Source: Prunus persica
Taxonomy: Eukaryota; Streptophyta; Magnoliopsida; Rosales; Rosaceae
Length of the DNA stretch: 64,000 nucleotides
Direction of reading: 5' to 3'
NCBI RefSeq assembly: GCF_000346465.2
Contig: NC_034016.1
Location: 15,412,786 to 15,476,785, forward strand
Shown here: one piece after another, positions 35,874 through 48,329 of the stretch
Numbering within the stretch: position 1 is the first letter of the stretch
Layout of the letters: each line of letters starts with the position of its first letter
The notes under the pieces: model-generated
Database searches by the model: none
Told to the model about the DNA's origin: nothing
The model's input: the letters and a program-made list of their open reading frames with translations, nothing else
Program-made: the position numbers and the translations under genes

Positions 35874-36516
35874 TTGTGACACTGTGATCCAAGGGCGCCA
35901 ATCAAACCATTCTGTTAACTTTGGGTTGTCGAAGACTTTCTTCGCAAGAGTCGTCTTTCCTAGACCTCCAATACCAACCAATGAACTAACGGAGTGTCTA
36001 GATTCAACCTCTCCTCCTATCGACCAACCTATCAGTTTATCTCTCAGAGTCTGAATACCAACAAGTTCATTTGTGTAAAAGGAAGCCATTCGCGGGTCAA
36101 ATAACATATCATCTCGCCTTGAAGAGCTAAATGAAGTTTGCTCTGTTGAATTGAGGCGATAGGCTTCACTTGTTTGTTGGATTTGGAGGACACGTTTTTT
36201 GATAAGTTGAATCTCCGAGGCTATCTCATGCCGCGCAATTAGCCCTCTCACAAAGTGATTGGTTATAAGAATGAAACCACTAAATCCATGTTTGTTACGA
36301 TGGCGTGCTACGTGACGTAGGTATTCATCAATGACATCTTCTATGTGAGTGCCCATCTCCCTTGTTTGCTTCACCCAAGTTTTGACACCACTGCTCATGG
36401 TTGCCCTTTCTACTTTTGCATCTGCATCCTTTAGGAAAGATATCATGCTCTCTAGGAGATCTTTTATACTTGTAATTTCGTCATGGATGCCTCTCAACAA
36501 ATTCCCTTCTTCCCTT
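35150..36516. repeat. Near-palindromic NLR inverted repeat: arms about 673 bp, 21-nt loop
   Basis: Left arm 35150-35822 and right arm 35844-36516 are reverse complements, roughly 92% identical by eye. The junction is CTCAGAAAC / 21 bases / GTTTCTGAG. The loop continues the left arm's NLR sequence (ATGATTGCAAAATTCCAC), so the right arm was joined in reverse at that point. Each arm covers the NLR coding segment from the CC domain through the P-loop to RNBS-A. A transcript across it would fold into a long hairpin. Confidence 0.9.
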
Positions 36517-36590
36517 AATAGTGGAACCAACCAATGAAATGTTCGCTGCAGTCTCGGACACCACTCAATTAGTGTGCCCTGAGAACACAA
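35793..36590 (-). pseudogene. NLR fragment, right arm of the inverted repeat (CC to NB)
   Basis: A 265-codon frame on the minus strand. Homology to the NLR genes begins at about REEGNLLRGIHDEITSIKD and passes HIEDVIDEYLRHVA and VGIGGLGKTTLAKKV to VSQSYKNEGILRNL, then runs into the left arm. The first 25 or so codons come from diverged or unrelated sequence and no NLR start codon is present. Relative to the left arm it lacks two codons near FYTNELVG and has two more near KDADAKVERA. Confidence 0.85.
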
Positions 36591-36955
36591 AAATAATGTA
36601 TTAGTCGTATTAGAGAATAAGTCGTTGAACTAATTCTAAATGTTCCCATAATCACTTCATGTTCAACCAAAACTCTTTGATTTAATGACAACTTTTTTTC
36701 TTCTTATTCTTTATTTTGAGTTTTAATAATTTGTCATTAAAAAACATCTTTAAAATAATTTGGCTTGTTTTGGTCCCATGTGCGACTATGCACATAGATT
36801 CAAATGAATAATTTAAGCCTAAGCAAGTTGTAACAGCTATAATACAAGATTCAAATGCATTAGCTAACAAATCTGGGATCTGAATCCACTATCTAGACAG
36901 ATATATACGTGTATAAAATGCACACCAAATAATCGTATCGGAGCATTGGCCAGTT
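36517..36955. other. Diverged NLR upstream sequence and spacer
   Basis: 36590-36680 resembles the upstream region of the full NLR genes (AAGTCGTTGAACTAATTCTAAATG). From about 36815 the sequence matches the intron 2 of NRPB3 copies C and D. No gene. Confidence 0.6.
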
Positions 36956-38783
36956 AAAGAGCACTTGCAATAGAATCCCTCTACTATTGGTGACTATAAT
37001 TCAAACATACACAACATCATTTATCTGAAAGATGGACAACTCACAGACTTTTTGGCTGTCATATGAAATTTGAATGAATAGCTTTCATTTAAATAGGATT
37101 TTTATGAACTCCCTTTAATGGAGCCAATAAAAATATATTTGGTATTCAGATCAACTGCCTCAAGATATTCCACATAAATCAACATGCAGCAATTGAAATA
37201 TCATGGAATGACCAAAGATACAATAAAGGACTGCAAAATCTAGCGACATGAACCAGAACCTGAAAACTAGGTCCAAAATCAAGCCCTGTAACATCCAGTA
37301 TAATCATCACTTGCATTCTACAGTGCCTCGATTACCCCTACCATCATGACCTGTGTGTTCCCTCCTAGAAACCACATCTTGCTACAAACTGAACTTTCAG
37401 ACGCATAATCTTACCAGAAGTGGTAAACATCTACCCACCTATGATTCATGCTATTGTATAACTACTGTCTACAATCTACTTAAGACAAAAACCTTTGGCG
37501 ATTGGCTCTTCATTGGGGAACTTCCCCATTTCCAGAAGTTAAGCAGCGTTAGGATAATACACAATACAAGATTTCTACCTATCTAATAAAAAGGTTGATA
37601 ACTAGAGTAAAAGTCAATTATAAATACAAATTGGGGAAAGGTGAACTCTAGACCCCTCCCAAGATAAAAAGAACTGCTATAAACAAATGTATTATAAGAT
37701 GAAGTACCAATTAAACACATTCAGTGTCACTCCTGAGGAGAAGCAGTACATTTAACTTCCATCTCCTATTTCCCTTAAGAAGCACCAAGATACTTTATTA
37801 CTTAGTGATATTCCATTAAATGCGTCCTCATGCTTAGTAAGACCAACTGAGAAGGCAATCAAATGATGTATAATTGAACCACTAAGATAAGGATTCAGAT
37901 AACCAGCACAGCAAGCATCTAAAGCAATGACCTTTACAAAATCAGATTATCACATCCGTTAAAAAGAAGCACAAACGTAAGAAACAACCAACCTTCTCGG
38001 TTTTAGGATCAAAGTCAAAGACTTTGGCAGGACTACTTTCAACCCAAGCCTTCTTCTCATCAAGAGTCAACATATCCATCAACTCCTCATTGATTTGAAT
38101 ATCGGGTTCGTACATGAAAGTGACAGTGGCTGCAGATGACTCAGCTCTTGCCCCCTTCGCAACTTCACAATGATAATCCCTCTAAAACCACACCAAAAGT
38201 AAAGTAACCCAATTTCAACAGCAAAACCATTCAACCATGCCTAAATAACAATTCACATTACGACGTCAAACAAAAATTAAGGGAAAAGGACACATTACAA
38301 TCTATTCCAAGAACAATACCAAAATCCTAAAAAACCCTATAAATAAGATATATATATATATATATAAGGGAAAGTACATACTTCGACGGGGACGACGGTG
38401 TGGTCAGAGCTGAGAAGGTCCTTGCTAGTGACGTCTAGGGTTTGGTCGGAATAGCACTTGGCGCGAAGATGAAACTCGACGGAGCAGAACTCGCACTGGC
38501 CGTCACCGTCGCAGGCGTCGCAGTCACGTGAGAAGCGCATGCTCATGGCTCGGTCGGATGTCAATGGGATGAGGCCGAGTCTGTGGGCTATGAACTCGTC
38601 GTTAAGCACGGACGAGTTGATCTCGAACTCGACGAGTCGATGGCGACGGTGGGGACCTCGGCCATCATCACTCGCCAGAGCGCGTTGGCGACGCTTGCGT
38701 CGGTGTCGCGGAGCTCGAACTTCATGTAGTCGTCACGCATTTCACGGATTTTGACCCGCGGTAGCCTCTGGTACGATTTGCCT
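36956..38783 (-). pseudogene. NRPB3 copy B, pseudogene (exons 1 and 2 only)
   Basis: Exon 1 remains at 38783-38381 and exon 2 at 38181-37993; exon 3 is absent. Lesions relative to copy A: about 30 bases are lost at the start (the ATG and first two codons are gone); one base is deleted near 38633, shifting the frame after EVPTVAID; about 38 bases are deleted at the end of exon 1, with the frame running into the intron; and 49 bases are deleted in exon 2 (after the codons for TVAAT on the complementary strand, near 38140). A (TA)n run follows exon 1. Intron 2 sequence extends leftward to about 36956. Confidence 0.9.
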
Positions 38784-39345
38784 AGCACCGTCTCAGAGCT
38801 TAACCGTCTGAGAGAGAGAGAAGGGGTTTGGGTGAAGAAGACGGAATGGCTGTGGAGAGGGTTTTGGGCTTTTTATTTTTATATATTTATATTTGCTATG
38901 GAGGGTTTTGGCTTTTGGGCCTATGTGTTTTATTTGCTGTGCCCGCGATATAGATCACCTGCCCTTCAAGTTTTTAAATCTAGGAAAGATCAATTTAAAT
39001 TAAATTAAAAGCTGCGTTTCAAGACGTTTTGTGAATCACTTATGTTCTACATACATAAATATAATGAAAAATAATAATTTTTGTTTTGGTGCATTCATGG
39101 ACGGCAGCTTCCTCCACAGAGAAAAAATAAGTTTCTTTTTCGAGTACTCAGAAAAAGGGGCTTACACAAATATTCATTGGATGCCTAGGAGTTTTGAAAC
39201 TCTGCTCACATAGATGGAAGTGGAAGAACTCAACAAACTGAGAAAATAAGTTTAAGCAAGCTGTAACAGCTATAATACAAGATTCAAATGCATTAGCTAA
39301 CAAATCTAGGATCTGAATCCACTATTTAGAAAGATGTATACATGT
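38784..39345. other. Spacer between NRPB3-B and NRPB3-C
   Basis: The right side of copy B (GA-rich leader, then TTTTGGGCTTTTTATTTTTAT like copy A) gives way to unassigned AT-rich sequence after about 38960. From about 39250 it matches intron 2 of the other NRPB3 copies. No gene. Confidence 0.55.
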
Positions 39346-40545
39346 ATAAAATGCACACCAAATAATCGTATTGGAGCATTGGCCAGTTAAAGAGCACTTG
39401 CAAGAGAATCCCTCTACCATTGGTGACTATAATTCAAACATACACAGCATCATTTATCTGAAAGATGGACAACTCAAAGACTTTTTGGCTGTCATATAAA
39501 AATTGAATGAATAGCTTTCATTTAAATAGGATTTTTATGAACTCCCTTTAATGGAGCCCATAAAAACATATTTGATAAATTGCCTCAAGATATTCCACAC
39601 AAATCAACATGCAGCAATTCAAATATCATGGGACGACCAAATCTGTACTTTGGTATCCTCTGGGCACTCACTGAACCTTGTAACCCACAAAATCTAGCAA
39701 CATGAACCAGAACCTGAAAACTAGGTCCGAGATAAGTCCTGTAACCACCAATTACCCCTACCATCATCACCTGTGTGTTTCCTCTTAGAAACCACATCTT
39801 GCCACAAACAGAGCTATCAGAGGCACAATCTATAACTATTGTCTACAATCAAACTTTAGACAAAAAAAAAAAAAAAAAAAAAAAAACCTTTGGGTGATTG
39901 GCTCATCATTGGGCAACTTCCCCCTTTCCAGAAGTTAAGCAGCATTAGGATAATACACAGTAAAGTAAATTATTAAACACAAATCAGGAAAATCAATATA
40001 TTTAACTTCTATCTCCTATTTCCCTCAAGAAGCACCAAAAATACTTGATTACTTAGTAATATTGCATTAAATGTGTCTTCATGCTTAGTATAGTAAGACC
40101 AACTGAGATGCAAACGAATGATGCTTATATAATTGAACCACTAATGTATGTGATTCATGTCAAATACTTTGGTAGAACTACTTTCAACCCAAGCCTTCTT
40201 CCCATCAAGAGTAAATGTATCCATCAACACATTGATTCAACTATCTGGTTCCTACATAAAAGTGACAGTGGTTGCAGGTGACCACTTGGCATGATCTTTG
40301 CCAATCCCTTTTCTGGGGATGGCCCTTAGCCTCAGCTCTTGCCCTTTTCGCAACTTCACAATGATAATCCCTTTAAAACCACCAAAAGTAATGCTACCCA
40401 ATTTCAACAGCAAAACAATTCAACATACCCAAATAAAAATTCACATTACGACGTCAAACAAAAGTTAGGGGAAAAGGACACAGTACAATCTATTCCAGGA
40501 ACAATGCCAAAATCGTAAAAAACCCAATAAATAAAAGAGAGAGAG
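39346..40545 (-). pseudogene. NRPB3 copy C, pseudogene (exon 2 remnant)
   Basis: Only intron 2, exon 2 (about 40372-40150) and part of intron 1 are recognisable; exons 1 and 3 are missing. Exon 2 keeps the segment deleted in copies B and D but is diverged (for example MYEPDI replaced by MxEPDS-like codons). The splice acceptor before exon 2 is lost: TTTTAG in copy A is TTTTAA here. A short GA run ends the homology at 40530-40550, next to NLR2. Confidence 0.85.
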
Positions 40546-40766
40546 AGAGAGAGATCAACATCCAGAATATAATAGATTAATAGATTAACATCCATTACCA
40601 TCTTTTATTACATAATAAGAAAAGGAGAAAATAAACTAATCTTCTTACAACTTGGAAAAGAAAAATGAAAAATAATAAGGTTTGTTGAAAGCCATATATC
40701 CATCCATCCACTTATGAATGAGTGCTACTGTACCTGCTGCTTCCTTCCTTGCAAAGTTCTCCCCCA

Positions 40767-43564
40767 TTACACGAAAATCGCTGAATCTATTACTTTGACG
40801 GTTCTGAATGTATTAGTACCTATAATGCTCTGAATAAAAAACACTTTGGGACCTACGCGATGCTGTGTTTCTTGGACATGAATCCCATCCATTAAACGCG
40901 AAGGCATATCAACCAATAATAGAGATTTAAGATTTTCGAGGTGGCGAATGCCAGAGGGCACCTGTTGCAGTTGCGGACTAGGTCCAACATACAAAGTTTC
41001 AAGAAGGGGCAATGCTCCATTGTGTATTGTCATCAACTTCAGGCCTTTCAAGTGTCTGAGCCTGAGGTCCTTCAGTTTCAGAAATCCTCTTTCAAAGTGC
41101 AGCTCCTCACAACTAAACGCCTCATGGATCACAAGCTGCATTAAATTGGGTAGAACTTGTAGGACTTTTAAGGGATCCTGATCACCTGCTAGTCCCGACC
41201 AACATAAACTTAATCGAGTTAAAAGACAAAGTCCTGCAATCCAATCAGGTAGCTTTTCTAGACGCCCCATCAAATAGAAACCTTGAAGACGTTGAGGTGG
41301 ATTGGAGATATGCTGTATATCAACAATTTCATCACTATTTATTGCTTTTACTTCCAATGATTGCAACTGAGGCATCTTTCCAATGGACGCGCATAGATCT
41401 TTCCCTTGTTTTCTGGTCAGTTTATGAATTCCCAACGTTCTTAACTGCGTCGAATTCCCTACTCCTTTAACAAGGCTATTTGATGCCTCCACAGCATATA
41501 GCTTTTGCAGGTTTCCCCAACACTCGATCCCATCCTGAATCCCCACGGCTCGTCGACTAGTGAAACTGAACTCTTTGTTCTTTTCCTCAGTGTATGCTAA
41601 AAGACTTCTAAGCTTAGGAAGCTTATTGATTTCAAGAGGTATTTGATGCACTAGGGAATGCTTCAAATCTAGAGTCTCAAGGTTCACAAGCTTCCCCATG
41701 GATTTCGGAAGAATCTTCACTCTTGTATTCCTCAAGCTCAAATACCTCAAGTGGTATATGTATCCAACTTCCTCAGGGAGATTGTCAAGTAGACTATCTT
41801 CAAAGTCCAGTACTCTCAACAACTTGAATCTTTTGTACAAGTTGCTACAAGCAGTAAGAGGATTTTGTGGCTCACCTATGCCTTTGAAAAAACACAAGGA
41901 ATGGGCACGAGAGTTTTCGATGCTACCAAAAATATTGTATGCAATGCTATAAACACACAGGTGCCTGGAATTTTCGTTGAAACTTGAATCTTCTTCCAAA
42001 AATTCAGAAATGCTTATATCTTTAGTCTTTAATAGGATCACGGCCTCCCGCATGACATCATGGACTTGACATTCTCTGAGTTTCCCACTAAAATCATCAA
42101 CTAATGACACTTGAACTAGGCTTCTTTGGATAAGCTCGGTCAAGTATTCTTCCGCAACATCTTCCAATGTTTTCCCTCTCTGCTCCTTTATAAACCCTGC
42201 AGCGATCCATTGCCGAATTAATCTAGAGCATCTGACGGTGCAATTTTCTGGATATGTCCCAAAGTATAAGAAGCAAGGTCTGAGTTGGTATGGTAAATCA
42301 TAATAGCTAAAAGAAAGAATTTTTGTAATATTTGTCAAATGAGGATTAGACTCCAGCTCTGAGGTAAGACTATCAAGCAATTTTCTCCATTGAGACACAT
42401 CCCCGCCTTTGGTTTGTAGAAGTCCACTTATAGCCACAATTGCAAGAGGCAATCCTCCACATCTGCTAACTATTGTAGTAGCAAATTTCTTCAACTCTGG
42501 CGGACAATATCCCCCGGAAACTCTGAATGTCTTGTTGCAGAAGAGTTCCCACGCCTTGTCTGGAGACAATGGTTCAAGGTCGTACACTTGATCAGAAAAA
42601 GCTTCTCTGCAAGCAGCAGCAACCTCATTCTTGCGAGTTGTGATAATTATCCTACTGCCATTGTTGTTATCGGGTAATGCAAGCTTTACACACTGCCACA
42701 AGTTTGTGCTCCACACATCATCAAAAACAACTGCGTATCTCTTTTCCTTGAGATATTCTCGCAGAGTGTCAATCAACAATTTCAAATCCATTGTTTCAAT
42801 TCCCTCTGGTACAGACTCCTTCCTCACCCTGTGGAATTCTGCAATCATGTTTCTGAGTATGTCTTCGTTCTTGTATGATTGTGACACTGTGATCCAAGCG
42901 CGCCAATCAAACCATTCCGTGAACCTTGGGTTGTCGTAGACTTTGCTTGCAAGAGTGGTCTTTCCGAGACCTCCAATGCCAACCAATGAACTGACTGAGC
43001 GTCTAGATGCTACCTCTCCTCCTATGGACCAACCTATCAGTTTATCTCTCAAAGTTTGAATACCAACGAGTTCGGCTTCCTCTGTGTAAATGGAAGCCAT
43101 TCGCGGGTCAAATAACATATCATCTCTTCTTGAAAAGCTGAATGAAGTTTGCTCTGTTGAATTGAAGCGATATACTTCACTTGTTTGCTGGATTTGGAGG
43201 ACACGTTTTTTGATAAGTTGAATCTCCGAGGCTATATCGTGGCGTGCAAATAGCCCTCCCAAAAAGTTACTGGTTTTATGAAGGAAACCAGTAAATCCAC
43301 GTTTATTACGACGGTCTGCTACATGATGTAGGTATTCATCAATGACATCTTCTATGTGAGTGGCCATCTCCACTGTTTCCTTCACCCAAATTTTCACACC
43401 GCCCTTTCTGCTTTTGCATCTGCATCCTTTAGGAAAGACTTCATGCTCTTTAGGAGATCTTTTATGCTTGTAATGTCGCCATGGATGCCTCTCAACAAAT
43501 TCCCTTCTTCCCTTAATAGTAGAACCAACTTGTCAATGACAATGTTCACTGCAGTCTCTGCCAT
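40767..43564 (-). pseudogene. NLR2: RPM1-like CC-NB-LRR gene with a 13-nt deletion in the CC region
   Basis: The ATG at 43564 opens MAETAVNIVIDKLV as in the other NLRs. About 55 codons later, near 43400, NLR3's sequence between GAAAGGGC and GG(C/T)GTGAAAA is missing 13 bases, giving a TGA. The rest (from about 43397) is an open frame of 876 codons: HIEDVIDEYLHHVA, P-loop GIGGLGKTT, kinase-2 YAVVFDDVW, GSRIIITTR, CGGLPLAI, CFLYFGTYPEN, VHDVMREAV and LRRs to the stop. A shorter protein could start at the ATG of MATHIEDVIDEY, losing most of the coiled coil. Apart from this one lesion it looks well kept, so the damage may be recent. The ancestral length would be about 936 residues. Confidence 0.88.
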
Positions 43565-43672
43565 CACTTAGCTAGTTTGGTCTGAGAAAACAAAAATAAA
43601 GACAAAAAAATAATGTATTAGAGGATAAGTCGTTGAACTAATTCAAGAAAAATAAAATAAATAGTTATATAC

Positions 43673-44066
43673 AGTCCCCTTCTATTGAGGGATCCCTCAA
43701 ATAAAATTATTTGAGGGACGCTCTTTAGGGTACCCTACCATTTTTTTCCCAATGATCCAAACCATTTATTTTTTAGGTCTTCATTCATAGATTATCCTTA
43801 CAAAAAATTAGACAAATCGGAAACCGTTTCGACATCCAATTGTGTCTTACAAAATCAATGAACACGGTGCTTCAAGAAAATACTAAAATTTCAATAACTC
43901 AATTGAGTGGTGATACCTGATTCAAGTGATTTTTTGTAGAGATGATCTTTGAATGAGTATCTATAAAATAGACGGTTTGGATTAGTGAAATACAATCCGG
44001 AGTGGGGCCTACAAGGGGTATCCCTCAAATAAGCTTATTTGAGGGATCCCTCAATGGAAGCTCTCT
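43673..44066. mobile_element. MITE-like inverted-repeat element upstream of NLR2
   Basis: The ends are inverted: left CTATTGAGGGATCCCTCAAA, and right, read inward, CCATTGAGGGATCCCTCAAA, each followed by ATTTGAGGGA. The inside is non-coding. At the matching place NLR1 has continuous sequence (GGTTATATACATTCC), so this is an insertion. The target duplication is not clear, so no superfamily is assigned. Confidence 0.65.
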
Positions 44067-44919
44067 GTATATCTATATATACACCCAGGTCTTGACTTGC
44101 ATATAAAAAAAATGGTCTTCAATAGCACTGCGGTCAATTTATCACTAAATTATCTGATGGTGTGGGGATGATGTTATCAGTTTAGGTAGAGGCAAAGCCT
44201 AATCACTAAATTACATAATTCGCCAAAGAAATTTGAAATATAAAAAACTGATGAGAAAATTAAAGATAGAACAAAATGGATATTTGAGAATACTAAGAAA
44301 AATCAACAAAATAATAAAAGAAATAAGAACAGAGAAAATTAACAGCACTTACGAGAAGAGAGAGATGAAGCCAGGAGAGGATGAGTGGTGGAATTTAAGG
44401 CCTTTCCTCTGCCCACTGCTACAAGTAATTGCGTTTTCAACCAAACCACCCAACAACTTCTGCAATTGCTTTACTTTTCTTACTCAAAATAATTAGGGTT
44501 TAATTGATATGTTTATTATTCTCTCAAGGAGTAATATATATACTCCATACAGAGTATGTACAAATAGGAAATATATACAAAATTTCCTAATTCTACCCAA
44601 AATTCCTAATAGGAACAAATTCTATTTCTAACAGGAACAAATTCTATTCCTAATAAGAACGTTGACTTTGACTCATACCAATATTCTTATAGGTCAAAAC
44701 ATAATAGGAAATATCTACAAAATTTCCTAATTCTACTCAAATTAGATAATTACAATAAAATAAAATTCTATTCCAAATAGGAACAAATTCTATTTCCTAA
44801 TAGGAACAAATTCTATTCATAGTAAGAACGTTGATCTTATGGGTCAAAACATATGCTGAGCAGCGGACTTTGACTCAGACCAACATTCTCATAAAATAAG
44901 ATATTAAATAAGGAATTTA
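44067..44919. other. NLR2 leader region and spacer
   Basis: 44330-44400 matches the NLR3 leader exon. A donor-like GTAAGT on the minus strand at about 44352 suggests a 5' UTR intron between here and the NLR2 ATG. 44520-44880 contains repeated AACAAATTCTATTCC-type words. No gene. Confidence 0.5.
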
Positions 44920-45313
44920 TTTTTATTTGGTATTAAATTTTTTCCTCCTTATTTATATAATTTTCTATTTTCTTAGACGTGTAATAAATTACGTTTTCAA
45001 ACTATCAAATTAAACTATTGATCAAAGTGAGCGTGTTAGATTGATATACATTGTTGGTCAATTATTAAGTTTTTAGAGTCTAATAGTTGTCTAACATGAT
45101 ATATGAACTCTAGTTCCTTGAGGATTTACTAGAAAACTAAATAGAATTATATACATGTATGTATATATAAATCCCTAAAACTTTCGTGATGCATTAATAG
45201 TTCGTGGGCATTACCAAATTCCGCTATCCCTACAACAAAAAGGATGTATGAAGATGTGAAGAGGACCACATTAAGCCCCACGTGGTTACACTTGAAATAG
45301 CTGGAGAGCCTAT

Positions 45314-45352
<39 letters not shown>

Positions 45353-45870
45353 CCCAGATGTAAAATTTAACAACGTAAAACCATATGCATCTATATTTGC
45401 ATCATGCATTAACTCTACTGCTCTGCACCTACAGCTTGAGGTTAGACTAGCCCTTGAGCTTTGTATTACTATTTTTTCTTCATACAAATAACATTAGAGC
45501 CATGAGAATCGAATATAGGATCTCGGGTGCGTCTAGGTAGATGCTTTTAACCTATGATCCCAATGAAACCTTGAGCTTCTTCAATAGTGCATCTCCATAC
45601 TAGGCTTTAAAAGTTTGATTTATAGTTGGAGTTACAAAATAATTATATCTTCACAGGGCAAGAGTTCAATTCTATTTCTTCCCTTCCAACTTGTAGGGTA
45701 AGAACAAATACGAAGCATTTTCTCACAAAATAGAGATATTTTAGGGTTGGACTGCATGGCTTTTTGGCCTTTTTTCTCTCTATTTTGTCCATTTGTACTT
45801 TTCCTTTGCTTTTCTCAATGCCATCGAAATCTATGAAAGATCCATTTAGGAGATCTGCTTACCAATTGGA
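44920..45870. repeat. Diverged copy of the DNA in front of NRPB3-A (about 23770-25330)
   Basis: Blocks such as TATACATTGTTGGTCAATTA, TGAGGATTTACTAGAAAACT and CTACAGCTTGAGGTTAGAC match the region left of copy A in the same order. A (TA)n run at 45317-45349 replaces a shorter one. About 530 bases present in copy A's 3' flank (about 25330-25868) are missing here. Confidence 0.8.
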
Positions 45871-47823
45871 TCATCCTCCTCGCATATGAGCACCTAATTC
45901 ACCAAATTGATCATCAGCTTCTACAGTATCCTCAGAAAGGCGCACTGCATCCAGTTTCTGGTTCAGGACTTCGATGGCATTGAGTAACAACTGAGAAGCT
46001 TTGACAGCACCAGTAGATTCCACTGTGAAAATAAAACTATCTTCTTTTGCAATGATATCCACAAGCCCAGGCTTCCCCATAGCTTCTGCTTTCTTGATCA
46101 CTTCATCATCATAGGTGTATGCTTCAGGATCAACCACGACGACCTTTCAAAAGAAAAAGTTCAAAGGAAACAAAAAAAGAAAGAAGATTGAGATAGGCAT
46201 CAGGAATTATGACACAGAATTGAAGCAATGGTGATACAATCACATCAGGGAAACTGTTATTAAAGTATTTTTTTTTTTCCTTCATATTCTCATGGAAATG
46301 AACAATTTTAGCCTAAGCAAGCTGTAACAGAGACAATACAAGATTCAAATGAATTAGCTAACAAATCTGGGATCCGAATCCACTACCTAGATGATGTATA
46401 TGTGTATAAAATGCACACCAAATAATTGTCTTGGAGCACTGGCCAGTTAAAGAGCACTTGCAATAGAATCCCTCTACTATTGGTGACGATAATTCAAACA
46501 TACACAACATCATTTATCTGAAAGATGGACAACTCAAAGACTTTTTGGCTGTCATATGAAATTTGAATGAATAGCTATCATTTAAATAGGATTTTTATGA
46601 ACTACCTTTAATGGAGCCAAAAAAATATATTTGGTATTCAGATCAATTGCCTCAAGATATTCCACATAAATCAACATGCAGCAATTCAAATATCATGGAA
46701 TGAACAAAGATACAATAAAGGACTGCAAAATCTAGCGACACGAACCAGAACCTGAAAACTAGGTCCAAAATCAAGCCCTGTAACCATCACTATAATCATC
46801 ACTTACATTCTACAGTGCCTCAATTACCCCTACCATCATAACCTGTGTGTTCCCTCCTAGAAACCACATCTTGCTACAAACAGAATTTCAGACGCACAAT
46901 CTTAACAGAAGTAGTAAACATCTACCCACCTATAACTCATGCTATTGTATAACTACTGTCTACAATCTACTTAAGACAAAAACCTTTTCGTGATTGGCTC
47001 TTCATTGGGGAGCTTCCCCATTTCCAGAAGTTAAGCAGCATTAGGATAATACACAATACAAGATTTCTACCTATCTAATAAAAAGGTTGATAACTAGAGG
47101 AAAAGTCAATTATAAATACAAATCGGAGAAAGGTGAACTCTAGACCCCTCCCGAGATAAAAAGAACTGCTACAAACAAATGTATTATAAGATGAATTACC
47201 AATTAAACACATTCAGTGAAACTCCAGAGGAGAAGCAGTACATTTAACTTCCATCTCCTATTTCCCAATCACCAAGATACTTGATTACTTAGTAATATTC
47301 CATTAAATGTATCCTCATGCTTAGTAAGACCAACTGAGAAGCAATCAAATTATGTATGATTGAACCACTAAGATAAGGATTCAGATAACCAGCACAGCAA
47401 GCATCTAAAGCAATGACCTTTACAAAATCAGATTATCACATCCGTTAAAAAGAAGCACAAACGTAAGAAACAACCAGCCTTCTCGGTTTTAGGATCAAAG
47501 TCAAAGACTTTGGTAGGACTACTTTCAACCCAAGCCTTCTTCTCATCAAGAGTCAACATATCCATCAACTCCTCATTGATTTGAATATCGGGTTCGTACA
47601 TGAAAGTGACAGTGGCTGCAGATGAATCAGCTCTTGCCCCCTTCGCAACTTCACAATGATTATCCCTCTAAACCCACACCAAAAGTAAAGTAACCCAATT
47701 TCAACAGCAAAACCGTTCAACCATACCCAAATAACAATTCACATTACGACGTCCAACAAAAATTAGGGGAAAAGGACACATTACAATCTAATCCAAGAAC
47801 AATACCAAAGTCGTAAAAAACCC

Positions 47824-47879
<56 letters not shown>

Positions 47880-48329
47880 ATACTTTTGTTTGGAAGATTC
47901 CATGCCGGCGGAATCGGAGAAATCGACGGGGACGACGGTGTGGTCAGAGCTGAGAAGGTCCTTGATAGTGAAGTCTGGGGTTTGGTCGGAATGGCACTTG
48001 CCGCGAAGATGAAACTCGACGGAGCAGAACTCGCACTGGCCGTCGCCGTCGCAGGAGTCGCAGTCACTTGAGAAGCGCATGCTCATGGCTTGGTCGGATG
48101 TCAACGGGATGAGGCCGAGTCTGTGGGCTATGAACTCTTAGTTAAGCACGGACGAGTTGATCTGGATCTCGACGAGGTCGATGGCGACGGTGGGGACCTC
48201 AGCGATCATCACTCGCCGGAGCGCGTTGGCGACACTGGCGTCGGCGTCGCGGAGCTCGAACTTCATGTAGTCGTCACGCATTTCACGGATTTTGACCCGC
48301 AGTAGCCTCTGGTACGATTTGCCTTCCAT
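45871..48329 (-). pseudogene. NRPB3 copy D, pseudogene with all three exons
   Basis: Exons lie at 48329-47884, 47667-47479 and 46143-45871. Exon 3 is full length (273 nt) and open, ending [10 protein letters not shown]. Exon 1 keeps its length and ATG but has a stop (TAA) after NSSVLN, where copy A has NDEFIAHR. Exon 2 carries the same 49-nt deletion as copy B. The intron 2 donor is GC instead of GT (AAG/GCTGG). A (TA)n(GA)n tract adjoins the exon 1 donor (47824-47879). Copies D, B and C share an extra 190-base piece of intron 2 absent from A. Confidence 0.9.
47824..47879. repeat. Compound (TA)n(GA)n microsatellite in intron 1 of NRPB3-D
   Basis: About 9 TA units followed by about 18 GA units, immediately next to the exon 1 donor. 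Confidence 0.85.
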
